A DNA stretch of 64,000 nucleotides, taken from assembly GCA_008638375.1 (NCBI GenBank), contig VIRR01000525.1, positions 1 to 64,000 on the forward strand, in the 5' to 3' direction. Positions 25,333 through 37,100 of this stretch are shown here, one piece after another (the stretch's first letter is position 1; the number at the start of each line of letters is the position of its first letter). The position numbers and the translations under genes were made by a program. The notes under the pieces are model-generated. The model searched no databases and was not told the origin of the DNA. It worked only from the letters and a program-made list of their open reading frames with translations. This DNA is from Nyssa sinensis. Its lineage: Eukaryota > Streptophyta > Magnoliopsida > Cornales > Nyssaceae.

Positions 25333-25537
25333 GAGCCCAGCCGAGTTGGTTGGGGGGTGTACTACCTCATAGCCCACCCAGCTTCGAATTCACTCTCTTC
25401 AAATAGTGCTCATAATTGTGGGCGTTGAGATTGACACTTCCAAGATTAGTTCTCGGCTATCTAGAATCAATGCAACTTGAGTCCAAATTGAGTTGGGTTA
25501 AACTAGAGATGCTTAAATTATCAAAAAAAAAAAAAAA
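25333..25537 (+). mobile_element. tRNA-derived SINE with poly-A tail, ~200 bp
   Basis: The head has an A-box-like AGCCGAGTTGGTTGG and, about 45 bp on, a B-box-like GCTTCGAATTCAC. The element ends in TATC followed by about 15 A. Flanks AAAAGTCCATAA (25321-25332) and AAAAGACATAA (25534-25544) look like a decayed TSD. Confidence 0.65.
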
Positions 25538-25779
25538 GACATAAAAAAACAAATCCAACCCTTTTTTTTTAGAGATAACTTTAAAATACCAAAACCTCAT
25601 AAAACACAATTACGATAAAGATGAAACATCCAAATGGAGGAATCAACGGTAAAGGAAGGGGTTTTTCCGGCCACGGCAGAATATTATCTACATACATTGC
25701 ATTAAAACAAGCACGTCAGGCAAAAATCTAAAATCTGATTTGCTATTTCAGACTTTCAAATAATATGCAAAAATCAGGA

Positions 25780-26150
25780 TTGAAAAGATGAGGTAAGATG
25801 CGATCGAGGCTGTGGCTGACTTAGTTCTAACTCTATAGCTTGTTGGAAATGAATGGAAGTTACGGCACTAATTTGTTGGCTTTGCTCTGATATTAATTTG
25901 TAGGAAATGGGTGATTGAATGCTCACAACATAATCTATGAGGAGAAATAGTGAGGGAAATAAATGATATTCATTCAACATTCATATTCATACTTCTAGTT
26001 TACATGGGTTTTAAAGATTCCTAGAAATGTATCCATCTACTTACATGCATGTGTTAATATAATCATATATTAAGGATGTTTTTTAGACTCTATACATGGA
26101 CCACAAACAAGACACTAATTACATTCATGAACATATATAGGTATTGGTGT
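25780..26150 (-). mobile_element. Possible fragment of an LTR retrotransposon (LTR plus primer site), minus orientation
   Basis: On the minus strand a TTTCCTACA end near 25902 is followed by AATTAATATCAGAGCAAAG, which resembles the Met-tRNA primer site, then ~100 bp of leader-like sequence. The stretch to the right (to ~26150) would be the LTR. I could not find the second LTR or a TSD. Confidence 0.35.
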
Positions 26151-26162
26151 CTTCCATTCTAA

Positions 26163-26809
26163 GAGCAACTCCAAAGGGAGTTGTCATTTTGAGGTGTCAA
26201 AAAATTTATTTGCAACTTTGAACAGTGTTATGGCATTTTTAAATTATAAATCTTCTCCAATAGCAGGTGTCAAAATGAGGTGTCATTTTAATATTTTTTA
26301 TTAAAAAATATAATTAAACTTAACGGTTATATTTTAACGGGTATAATTTTCATAACGGTTTAATTTAAATTAATTTTTTAAATTAAATAATAAAAATTAA
26401 TTTAATTTAAAAAGTCAATTTAAATTCTAACAATTAACTAAATTAAAAAAATTATTTAATTATCAAAATTAGTTAAATAAATAAAATCATCCTAAATTTA
26501 TAAAATAATTTTCAGAGTGATTTTTCGGGCTTTAGTAAGTTTTCTCTTCACAAACCCCCTGTATTTATACAATTTTTATTGAAATAAAGTCGTTGGAATA
26601 GTAGCCGTTGTAAGAGTAATAATGGAAATGACCTCAATCGTCAAATGACACATCTTTCTTTTTTCTCTCCAAAGTTTATAAAAATGACACTCTAGAACGT
26701 TAGGTGCCATTTTGCAACCGTAGATGTCATCCCCGTTGGAGTAGAAAATTTTGAGTTTGGGGTGCCATTTTGGCAGTTATGAATTTGACACTCCGCATTG
26801 GAGTTGCTC
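26163..26809. mobile_element. PIF/Harbinger-like non-autonomous element, copy A, 647 bp
   Basis: Ends are GAGCAACTCCAAAGGGAGTTG and, inverted, CATTGGAGTTGCTC. The flanking triplets are TAA (left) and TAC (right), consistent with a mutated TAA-type 3-bp TSD of PIF/Harbinger elements. Its interior segment with AACTTAACGGTTATATTT reappears in reverse orientation in the copy at 28510-30103, so the two are one family. No transposase. Confidence 0.75.
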
Positions 26810-26812
26810 TAC

Positions 26813-28506
26813 GATACTTCAAAACTCAAAATGTAATTTACTTTCCAACATAGCTAAATAAGCTATTTGAACAGTGAAATACTATGTCTTGAAAAGAACC
26901 AAATTAATCTTTTCTAGCACCGAACAATGACTAATAGGCACACTAAGAATATTGTCTTCAAAGTTCAAACAAAAGAAAGAGTTTACAGGTCTTTTAAGTC
27001 CTTCCAAAAAAAATGTTTAGTTACTACAGAGTCTATACACTTTTTATTTTTGAGGTGAAAAACACATGTTTTTTTTAGATGAAATCCATTTTTTCTTAGT
27101 TAGTATTTTTTTTCTTTTCAAAATGACAATAATACTCGTTGTATTATTTCTCACTCACCGTAATAAGCTTTCACTTGATTTCACTACCGTTGTCAACACT
27201 CATTTATATAAATTTACAGTTTTGGGGTGATTTTTTTTTTTTAATTTCATATTTAATATGGATATTGTTTGATGAATTTTGATGTTTAGAATTCAAATAT
27301 ATATATATGTATATATTTTATTAAATATTTATTTATAAATTACAAGTTATTGATTTTTAAAGTTGTACAAAAATTGTTTGGGGTTGCTTTAGATTTCGTC
27401 GATTTTTTACTCGAAGGATATGTTTAGTATTGAATAATTAAATGATTTTATAGATTAATATGTTTGAACTTAAATCAAAAGAAAATTTTGATATTTTTCA
27501 TAAATTGTTAATTGAATGACCCTAAAAACAAAAATATAACACCAGTGATTAGAAGAAGAGTAAATCGACTCAAAGCATCTCATTGAAGCTTACGAACAAG
27601 GGAGACCACCATGAAGAAACAAAGAGAAGGCAACCATTAGTCCAACCAGATTCTGGTGGATAAACCATTGCCTACTTGCCATCGAAGACCAAACATCAAA
27701 GGCTTTCGGGGCTGGCGTGCCCAGAGTAGCTCTCAATCTTAAGATGATGACATGCAGACGAAATATAGATGCGCAAAGAGGGGTTCCGATTTGACCACTT
27801 TAGAGGCATGAGCCCATTTAGAGGGAGTGCCTGAAGGTCATCTCTCAGTACTACCTAGCTCAAGTAATCGGTACCAAATTGATTGGAAGCCCAATTAGGA
27901 AATTATTACAAAAAGATACACGCAATCCTAATTTTTATTCCATCTTAATCTTATCAAAATGACATGTACAACACTTATAAAAGAATAGCAATAGTTCACC
28001 TTAAAGGAATGACTTAATTATCGATTAAGTTATAATTTTTTTTCACTTAAATTCTCGACTTGATTGTCAGAAAGTTCTTCACCAGACGTCCGTCAATAAT
28101 TCTTAATCTTTTGCTTTATAGGATCACAATTAAAAAATTCAACCATTGATCTCATCCATTTATAAATCATCTATAACAACTTGACGTCATTTAAAAATCA
28201 GTCATAACATTGTTTTATAGTTTGTCATTTAAAAAAAAAAAAGAAATTAAATTAGGAAAAAATTATTTGTTAATAAAAATAGAAAATAATAATATTATGT
28301 TAGAAATTTTAGAAATTTAATGTAATTTACAATTAAAATAATTATCTCATTAGTCTTTTAATTGAAAATTAAAGAAAGTGAAAAAATATGGTAATAATAA
28401 AAAAAAAGTTCACGAATACGATGGTATGGTATTATTTTCTATGCAAACTCATGTGTAATATGCAAATCACGGTCCTAGACTACTTGTCAGTGAGGTACCT
28501 GCGATC
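26813..28506. other. Intergenic stretch, no gene seen
   Basis: AT-rich except for a less AT-rich island at about 27540-27900 whose frames are broken and unrecognised. Confidence 0.5.
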
Positions 28507-28509
28507 TAA

Positions 28510-29095
28510 GAGCAACTCCAATGGGGAGTTGCATATGGGGTGGCAAACAGGTAACGACCTGTAACTGCCAAAATGCCACCCCAAATTTTACTGTTTTGAA
28601 CTCCAACGGGGGTGGCATCAAGGGTTGGAAAATGGCAGCAATGGTGTTGGGGTGGCAATTTTGCAAACTCTGGAGAGAGAAATGGAAAGGTTGCAAAGAG
28701 CCGTTTTGGCTTTTCCGATTTCACTGTTCCACTCTCTTTCCACTTTCAACAGCTATATTGAACCAAAAAAATTCTATAAATATGAGATTTTGAAAGATAA
28801 AACTTACCAAAGGCCGAAAATTGTCTGAAAATTGCCGTGAAATTTGCCGTGAAAATCGCCGGCCACCGTAAGTTTCTGCTCTTTTTTTCTTCAAACTTTG
28901 TGTGGTTGTTGATGGCAGAGGCACAGAGAGAGGGGAAGGGGAAGGAGGTGCAGAGGGGAAGGGGAAGGAGGAGGAGGAGGAGGTGCAGGCGCAGTGACGA
29001 AGGGGAAAAACCAGAGGCGCGTGGGTTTCTCCGTGAAAAAACCAGAGACGGCTGGGGGTGGGGAAAAGTTTCTCTGCCTCCTTTCCCTATATATT

Positions 29096-29126
<31 letters not shown>

Positions 29127-30103
29127 GATTTGAATTTGAAATAAATGTTTTTATTTTAGTTAATTGGTAGAATTTAAATTAAATGTTTTAATTTTAGTTT
29201 GTTTATTTATTTATTTATATATTTTTGTTAATTTAGGGTGAATTTATTTATTTAGTTAATTTTTATAATTGAAGAATTTTTTTCTATTTTAGTTAATTGT
29301 TATTTAGAATTTAAATTGATTTTATAATTAAATTAATTTTTTAATTTAAATTGAATGTTTTAATTTTATTTTATTTATTTAGTTTTGTTAATTTAGGGTG
29401 AATTTATTTATTTAGCTAATTTTTTTAATTTATGAAGTTTTTTCTATTTTAGTTAATTGTTATTTAGAATTTAAATTGATTTTAGAATTTAATTAATTTT
29501 GTAATTTAAATTGAATGTTTTAATTTTAGTTTATTTATTTAGTTTTGTTAATTTAGGGTGAATTTATTTATTTAGCTAATTTTTTTAATTTATGAAGTTT
29601 TTTCTATTTTAGTTAATTGTTATTTAGAATTTAAATTGATTTTATAATTAAATTAATTTTTTAATTTAAATTGAATGTTTTAATTTTATTTTATTTATTT
29701 AGTTTTGTTAATTTAGGGTGAATTTATTTATTTAGCTAATTTTTTTAATTTATAAAGTTTTTTCTATTTTAGTTAATTGTTATTTAGAATTTAAATTGAT
29801 TTTAGAATTTAAATTAATTTTGTAATTTAAATTTGAAATTTGGAATTTAAAATTTAAAATTTAAAATTTTTATTATAAAAATATATCTGTTAAATTGCGA
29901 TCGTTATGAAAACTATACCTGTTCAAATATAACCGTTAAGTTTAATTATATTTTTTAATAAAAAATATTAAAATATTAAAATAGCACCCTATTTTAGCAC
30001 CCGTTATTAAAACAGATTTTTAATTCAAGGTGTCAAAATACTGTTCAAGATTGTAAAGGGGTGATTTGGCACCCCAAAATACAACTCCCCATTGGGGTTG
30101 CTC
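28510..30103. mobile_element. PIF/Harbinger-like element, copy B, 1594 bp, directly upstream of MPP10
   Basis: Ends are GAGCAACTCCAATGGGGAG and its inverted partner CTCCCCATTGGGGTTGCTC, flanked by a perfect TAA TSD (28507-28509 and 30104-30106). It belongs to the same family as 26163-26809 but is 2.5 times longer. The extra length is a less AT-rich, purine-rich stretch (about 28650-29080) and a 160-bp tandem array (about 29140-29840). Its right end lies 118 bp before the MPP10 start codon. No transposase is seen; a 98-codon Arg/Glu-rich frame (28837-29133) looks like a by-product of GA-rich sequence. Confidence 0.8.
29140..29840. repeat. 160-bp tandem repeat, about 4 copies
   Basis: The landmark TTTTGTTAATTTAGGGTG ends at 29240, 29400, 29560 and 29720, exactly 160 bp apart. 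Copies 2 and 4, and likewise copy 3 and the end of copy 4, share small variants (TTATAATTAAATTAATTTTT versus TTAGAATTTAATTAATTTTG), hinting at duplication of a two-unit block. The array is inside the Harbinger-like element and almost purely A/T apart from the GGG landmarks. Confidence 0.85.
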
Positions 30104-30150
30104 TAAGTAAATAACCACACGACCTCGACCCCCGTGTGATCACTATCCTA

Positions 30151-30159
30151 AAACCCTAA
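30151..30159 (+). promoter_or_regulatory. Telo-box (AAACCCTAA) in the MPP10 promoter
   Basis: An exact AAACCCTAA in the context CTAAAACCCTAACCCC lies 63 bp upstream of the MPP10 ATG. Telo-boxes are known in plants as promoter elements of ribosomal protein and ribosome-biogenesis genes, which fits the product. I see no TATA box in the 118 bp between the Harbinger-like element and ATG. Function is inferred from motif and position. Confidence 0.6.
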
Positions 30160-30221
30160 CCCCTGAAAACGCCTTCAAACCCAGTAAAAACAGAGCACCT
30201 TCTTCTCGACCCAACTCAACA

Positions 30222-33200
30222 ATGGCGAGCTTAAACGAAGCAGGAGGCCTGGAAGCCCTCCACCGTCTGAAATCGACGGACCCACCACTCTATCTCTCGC
30301 CATCGCCGGACATCTCTCAAGCGGCTCGCAAGGCCTCTCAATATATATTCTCATCCCTCGGGCCCTTCGCCCCCAAATCACCCTTCGATCACCTTTTGAC
30401 CGACGGCTTCGACGCTGAGCAGATCTGGCAGCAAATCGACCTCCAGTCGCAGCCGTTAATCTCGAGTCTTCGCCGAGAACTGAAGAAGTTCGAGAAGAAT
30501 CCCGAAGAAATCTCGAAGTTATTTGGTGCGGTCGGTGTCAAGAAGGGCGAGGGTCTAGAGAGAGAGAAGGAAGAGTTAGAGGGAGAAATCGAGGATTTTG
30601 AGGTGTTGAATGGGGCGGAAGATGAGGAATTGGTGGGGTTTGATGACGAGGATGAGGAAGGTGAAGAGGACGAGGAGAACGAAGAGGAGGATGAGGAGGA
30701 GGGCGGAGGTGATGATGGTGGCAGTGGAGTTGAAGATAAGTTTTTGAAGATTAAAGAGTTGGAGGAGTATTTGGAAGAAGACGAGGCAAGAGAGTACGGT
30801 TTGAACAAGAGAAAAAGTGATGGAAAAATGTCAAATGAGGAGGAAGAAGCGGATGAGGAAGATGATGAAGAAGGAGATGATGATGAAGAAGAAGATCAGG
30901 AAGATGATGAGGTGACGATTCTTCCTAGCCTTTTTTATTATTTATTTATTTTGTTTAGTTGGATAAGTTAGTGGCCTGTGGGAGTATTGCACGTTACTGC
31001 GGATGCAGAATTTATTAATATTAGACATAATTTGGATTTGTTTAGGGGACATTGCATGATATTCTTAGTTTTTGAGATTATTGGGGTGTTTGTAGTTTAC
31101 AAGATGCATGTTTTTCTACTCTTTGTTGGTTCTCATGACCCACACTTTGCTTTCATAGCTTGAAGTTTTTGGAGATGACGATAGTGAAGATGAAGGAGCA
31201 GACAAGTTGGGAAATGCCAGGTGCTGTTCCCCCACCCCCTTTTCTCAATTCTATTTTCTTCTTTTAGTTATGTTAATCTGATATAAGTTCTTTATTTGCT
31301 TCAATCATCTATGGTTACAATAGTATTCATCAGGTAATGTAGGATCAGGGATAAAATATCAAAATCTTCAATAGCCTCAAGGTTTTAAAAAATGGAGATG
31401 ACAATAGTTATTCAGAAATCAATGGAAAATAAGTTGGGTTTTGTTTTAGCATATGTTATATTTATTGGACTGTTAATGTAAATGCTGATAATTTTATAAT
31501 AGTCTTAGATGGCAGAGATAGCAATGGAGATATTGACATGTGACAGAATTTTAAGACCATGAGTAAGATAGATTTTTTATCAACGGAAAACAGAAGCGGG
31601 TGAGACACAAGCATTATGTCATGCCAAGGGGAGTTTTGGTTGCAACGATAAAAGAAGTGGCAGTGATAGTTGTAGGTGGTTGTGTATTGTGGTAGTGTGT
31701 GTTGGTAACATGTTACAGATGATAATGATGGTTTTATTTATCAACAAAAAATAATAATAATGGTGAAGTGTTGCTGGTGGAGCAATGGCGCCCACATTGT
31801 GTCAATGATGTCAAGGGGTGGGAGGTGTTAGTGGCAATGGCAACCCAGTGGTAATAGGGTGTCGTGGCTGTAATGATGATGGTGGTAGAGAGGCCATTTA
31901 AAGAAGAGGCGATCCTGGAAACTTTAAAATCTTTTGATGGGGTAAAGCCTTGGGCCCTACTAGATTCTCAATGGCATTTTACTAGCATTGTTGAGGGTTG
32001 TTAGGGAAGATATCTTAGCAGTGTTCAATCATTTCTTCAGAATTGGCTCATTTGAGAAAATTTTGGATGCCTCGTTTATTGCCTTAATCCCGAAGAGGAG
32101 GCTGAGAACATTAGAGATTTTGGCTAATCAACTTGGAGGGATGTGACTACAAGCTATTGGCCAAAGTTCTAGCGATGTGATTGAGGGATCTATTGTGGGG
32201 ATCATTTCTAGGAGTTGAAACACATTTGTCAAGCGGAGACAAGTACTTGATGCAACTTTTATAGCAAACGAGTGTATCGACTTAGAAGAAGGAGGAAAGA
32301 GAGTGGTGTGGTCTGTAAGCTTGACATCGAGAAAGCTTACGATCATGTCTGCGGGGTATTGTTGATGACAATGTTCCGGAAGATGGGGTTTGGTGATATA
32401 CTGAGACAATGGATATGGTCATGCATTTCCTCACTCTCTTTGTCGGTTCTAGTAAATGGTTCTCTAGCACGCTTTTTTTTAAATGTCTAGAGGGTTTGGC
32501 TGGGAGCCATTATTGCCATTTTGTTCGTGGTGGTGGAGGCGTTTAGTCACATGATGGGTAGAGCTATGGAAGTGGGTATGTTGAAAGGATTCAAAGTGGT
32601 GGATAGTCATGGGATATTGAGGAGGTGTCACATCTTTCATTCGTGGATGGTTCTGTCATCTTCTGCATGGCAAAAGAGAGACATATCCAGTTCCTTAGAT
32701 GCATTGTAGTGAGCTTTGAAGCAGTTTCGGGGCTGTGTGTTAACTTGAAGAAGAGTGAGACTCTCTTGGTGGGGGAGGTAAGGGGGATATAGGTGTTGGC
32801 TTGGATTTTGGGATGTAAGGTGTGGTCATTCCCATCTACTTGGGGTATCGTTGGGCACTCCTTCCAAGTCTTTTTTTTTTATCGGTAGTCTCTCCCTCCA
32901 AGTCTTGTGGGATTTGGGATTCAATCATTGAAAAGTTCCAAAGGTGGTCGGCGGGGTGGAAGAAGCACTATCTTTCGCGGGGTTGGGGGGGCCTAACTTT
33001 GATAAGAAGCAATTAAGCCAAACTACCAACCTACTACATGTCATTATTCACTATCCCATCTTTGATAGCAAAGAAGTTGGAGAAGATCCAAAGGGATTTT
33101 TTATGGGATGGGAAGGAGGAAGTAAAGAAATTGCATTTGGTTAAGTGGGATGCAATCAAGACCCCTATCTCTATGGGGGGGAGGGGTTTGGGTATTAAAA

Positions 33201-34107
33201 GTTTGATTAAGCTTAATAAAGCTCTGTTGGGAAAGTGGTTGTGGCACTATGGAGTGGAAGATTAAGCTTTTTGGAGGTCCTTAGTGGCTATCAAGTTGGT
33301 TAAGAGGGAAGGGGATTGGTTTGCCTAGGAGGGGATGGAACCTTTGGAGTTTGGGCTGCGGTATTTGGAGAACAATCCAAAAAGGGGTGGGGGATTTCCA
33401 AAATCACATCCAGTTTGAAGTTGGGGAGGTTTCTAGAGTGAATATAGGGATTGACCCATGATGTGGAGAGTCGGAGACATAGCCTTGAAGTAGAGTTTTC
33501 CCCTTTTGTACAATTTGGCTGTTGACAAAGAGGCTTGGGTGACCGATTGTTGTTTTTGGGAGGTAGGGGAGCTGGTTTGGGACCCCAAATTTAGGATGAT
33601 TTTTTTTAATTGGGAAGTGGAGGAGGTTACAAGGTTGATGGATCAATTGTATAGGTTTAGAGTTACCATTGGCCATGGGTGCATCATTTGGAAGGCTGCT
33701 CATGTTAAAATACAGTCATACTATAAGTTGCTGATGGATGGGGGTGTGTGTAATTTATGTGGAGTTTGATTTGATTCTCTCGAATTCCAACCAATGCTGC
33801 ATTTTTTGATTGGGAGGCAACTTGGGAAGGAAGCTTGACAGCAAACAATTTACGAAAAATGGGCTTTAGGCTGGCAAATAGGTGTGTTATGTGTAAGAAT
33901 GAGGTGGAATTAGTGAATCATCTTCTCATCCACTAAGGCTGCAAGTCGGGTGGGTAAACCCGAAACCCCATTTTTTACGGGCCTGGACAGTTTAATCTTG
34001 AATTCGGGATGGACCTGAGCACCAAAACCCAAGCTCGAGTTAAATTCAGGTTAGGCTTAGGCATGGGCTTCGGGAACCCGAAACGGTGAAACTAACTGTA
34101 CCCCAAC

Positions 34108-34149
<42 letters not shown>

Positions 34150-37100
34150 TTTATTTTTGTGAGCCGTCAGATGACTTGTATAGCTAATTTGAATTGTTTA
34201 TTTTCACTTGCACATACACTCATTTTATATTGTAAGTTGCCCTTCTCATTTCAACCCCAGCCACATCTTTTGACCTCATGCCTATCAACCAATAATGACG
34301 ACTGAATGGATTCAAACCCATTGAATTTGATGGATTAATCTTTGTTTTACTGATTCTTTTCTTTGTGACAATCGGTGTTCTTGCTCTGGTTCATCAATGG
34401 TGGACATTTAGTGGCTTCACTCTGAGATAATTTTTACAAGAAGTTTGCCAGATTTTTAGTTTTCAAGGCCAAAGAAGTTTGTTGTGATGGTGATGCAGTT
34501 GCTAATTTCTTCTTAGTTTTCTTCTTCTATTTGTTGGCAAGCTTCGTCTTCATAGTACACACTATTGTGATTTTAAAATATACAACTTAGATGAGTGTTG
34601 TGTACATGTATAGCCTTAGAAGTCTGTGATGGTATAATACAACCATCAAAATATCATTTCGATGTATAGTTTCGGTCTATCCGAAAACGGAAACGTAATG
34701 GAAAGGAGAAAAAATTAGAAACATGTGGAAACATAACTTAAAATTTATTTATTTATACAAATAATCCTATTTATTGAATATTTGTGCATGTTTAAGACAT
34801 ATACATCATATTTATGATAAATGACACTAATTTAAATTGAAAAACTAAAGACTAACTACTTGTTTTTCATTGTATAGTGTGCAAGGATCAAAACTTTGTT
34901 TAGTAGTGTTGTTTCGGTCACCCAAAAAATGGAAACATTTCGGAAACGTTTTGGAAACATAGTGGAAACGATGAAAAAAATTAAAATGTGTAGAAACACT
35001 TTAGAAACATAAAGTAAAATATATGAATGTGCAAAAATAAATAGTACAATTAATTAATTGTAAATGTTTTAGGGAACATGTCCATCCACACAAATTACTA
35101 GGGTGAAATTGAAAAAAAACGTAAATACAAATTAGTTATTAATACCAAATAACTCTTTATTAATTAAAAAACAGTATAAAAAATTAAAGCTAATTTTTTA
35201 TATAATATGAAATTATTATATATATTTTAAAATATATCTCCTTTTGTTTTCTACCATTCTCAGACTGTTAACGAAATTCTCAGTTTTTCTATAAAAAAAA
35301 ATTATATATTTTAAAATATATAAAATTATTATAATTAAATACAATACTATAACATAATAGATATATACTATGTAATATCTACAAATTAGATAATTTGACA
35401 CAAGTTACATATAAAATAAAAAATAAAACAAATAGCGATTTAAACATATTATAATTAGTAACTAAGAAGCACGGATACGGACACGGGACACGGATACGAC
35501 ACGACACGGATACGTAGACACGCTATTTCTCAAAAAAGTAGGACACGGACACGTTGAATATCTATAAATTTTTTATATTTTTATATGACCATATAATAAA
35601 AATCTAATGTTATTTTAATTAAAATTGACATTAAAACACACAAATTTAAAAAATATTATTAAGATATTAAAATAACAAAGTCATTAAATAAAAAATAAAG
35701 AACTTCTTCATTTTATCATCAACCTTCATGATTCAAGTGTTCGGACACGTGTCCTGGAAGTGTCCAAGAGTGTCGGTGTCCGACACGTGTCCGACACGGA
35801 CACGTGGGCCAAAATAGAGTGTCCATGCTTCATAGATTAGTAACTTAGTATTAAAATAGTTGTTTCTCTACACTTTATTTTCCATGCTACTTTTCTATTT
35901 TTTTAGAAAAAATAATAGAAATATCTTCTTGTAATTTTGAGTCTTAATCCTTGAAAATAAATGGATATTATCTTTTACTAACTTCTAAAATTATTATTGA
36001 TACAAAATAAATATTTCCTCTGATTCGGTATGTTTCTATAGAAATAACTTTGTTTCCATGGAAACATGTGAATTTCGATATTGTACTGGTGTTTCGTTTC
36101 AGTTTTCTGAGAAACTGAAACGTTTCGGTCATTTCGATGGAAAATAAACGAAATTTTGATCATTGGTATAATATATATAAATATATACAAATGTATATTC
36201 ACCTTTTTAGTGCTTAGATGCTTTTTTGTTTGTGCTCCAACCTTTTAGTCTACTTGAGTTTGGGCTCAATAATCCATTGAATTCATGTTTATCTATTATA
36301 AGCCAAGTCTTAGATTCATATTTATATATTCTATCAGTGCAGTAATTTTCACTACGAATAATAATTAGTGTTTTTTTTTTTGGATCGGTCCTTACTCGAT
36401 AAAAATAAATCCATGCTTGGGATGGGCCCGCGCTAATATGTTTGGGCTCAAAGTCGAGCTTGGGTTCACTGCCTCGGAGCTCGGGTTGAGCCTGGACAGG
36501 CCTCAAGCCTGACCCTGCCCACTTGAGTTACACGCTTATCATCCACTGTTCGGTGGCTAGAGATTGTTGACATATTTGTTTTCTATTTTTGGTTGCTTGC
36601 GAGTAGTTCTAGCCACATTAAGGAATCATCTTCTTAGTTGGAAGGGTATCCGTATTCGGAATGATGTTCGTGTGGCACAGAAGATGGCACTTGTTTGCTT
36701 AGTGTGGTTTATTTGGAAGAAAGGAAGAGAAGAGTCTTTGAGGGGCTAGAGAAACCCCCTTCCATTCTCAAAGATAATTTTTTGTGTTTGTTTCTTTTTT
36801 TAGGCCAAAGAAGCCTATCAATTGTATGTAGGCACTTTGGTAGATTTTTGGGGAGCTCATGGTTTTAATTATTCTAGCCACTCCCTTGTAATTTGGGTCA
36901 CCTCCCTTGAGCGCATTTTTTTATAATACGATTATTTACTTATCAAAAAATTACTATTCTCATGAGGTTTCTAACAATTACAAAGACTTCCCCCGAGATT
37001 TATGAAATGATACTAACCTCCCCTACTTTTATTAACAAATTACAAATACCTCTTCTCCAACCAGTTTTTTTTTTTAAATGAAAAAATTGCCCCTTTCATT

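Larger units (their letters stand above)
33934..36538. mobile_element. hAT-type element, 2605 bp, inserted in the LINE
   Basis: An exact 8-bp duplication TCATCCAC flanks it (33926-33933 and 36539-36546). Removing the element restores the LINE reading ...NHLLIH|CSVARD. The ends are imperfect inverted repeats, TAAGGCTGCAAGTCGGGTGGG and, reverse-complemented, TAAGCGTGTAACTCAAGTGGG, followed inward by G/C-rich text with AACCCAAGCTCGA-like phrases on both sides. An 8-bp TSD and this end style point to hAT. No transposase is seen, so it is non-autonomous; much of its length is a nested second element. A (CA)n run lies at about 34118-34144. Confidence 0.85.
31890..36950 (+). mobile_element. Degenerate L1-type LINE in MPP10 intron 2, split by a hAT insertion
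   Basis: Two pieces, 31890-33933 and 36547-36950, form one element of about 2.4 kb. Translated across several frames it follows the plant L1 ORF2 order: FIALIPKR, RQVLDATFIANECID, KLDIEKAYDHV (first catalytic Asp of reverse transcriptase), LVNGS, then SPSKSCGIWDSIIEKFQRW, LEKIQRDFLWDGKEE, NKALLGKWLWHYG, and the C-terminal zinc-finger-like ANRCVMCKNEVELVNHLL that resumes after the insertion as CSVARD. The 3' end is TTACTTATCAAAAAA. It is dead: stops and frameshifts throughout, and the catalytic F-x-D-D box reads FVDG near 32640. The 5' end and a TSD were not found. It shares its 3' end with the LINE at 52686-53127. Confidence 0.85.

Noticed and set aside
29140..29840. Regular repeats resembling a CRISPR array
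   Set aside because: The 160-bp units are contiguous with no unique spacers, and the genome is a plant's.
30389..30808. 139-codon Ser-rich frame on the minus strand
   Set aside because: It is the complement of the GAG/GAT-rich acidic region of MPP10 exon 1 (Glu/Asp codons read backwards as Ser/Pro).
32272..33769. Short frames considered as separate genes inside MPP10 intron 2
   Set aside because: Together they follow the order of an L1 ORF2 protein with stops and frameshifts, so they are LINE remnants.
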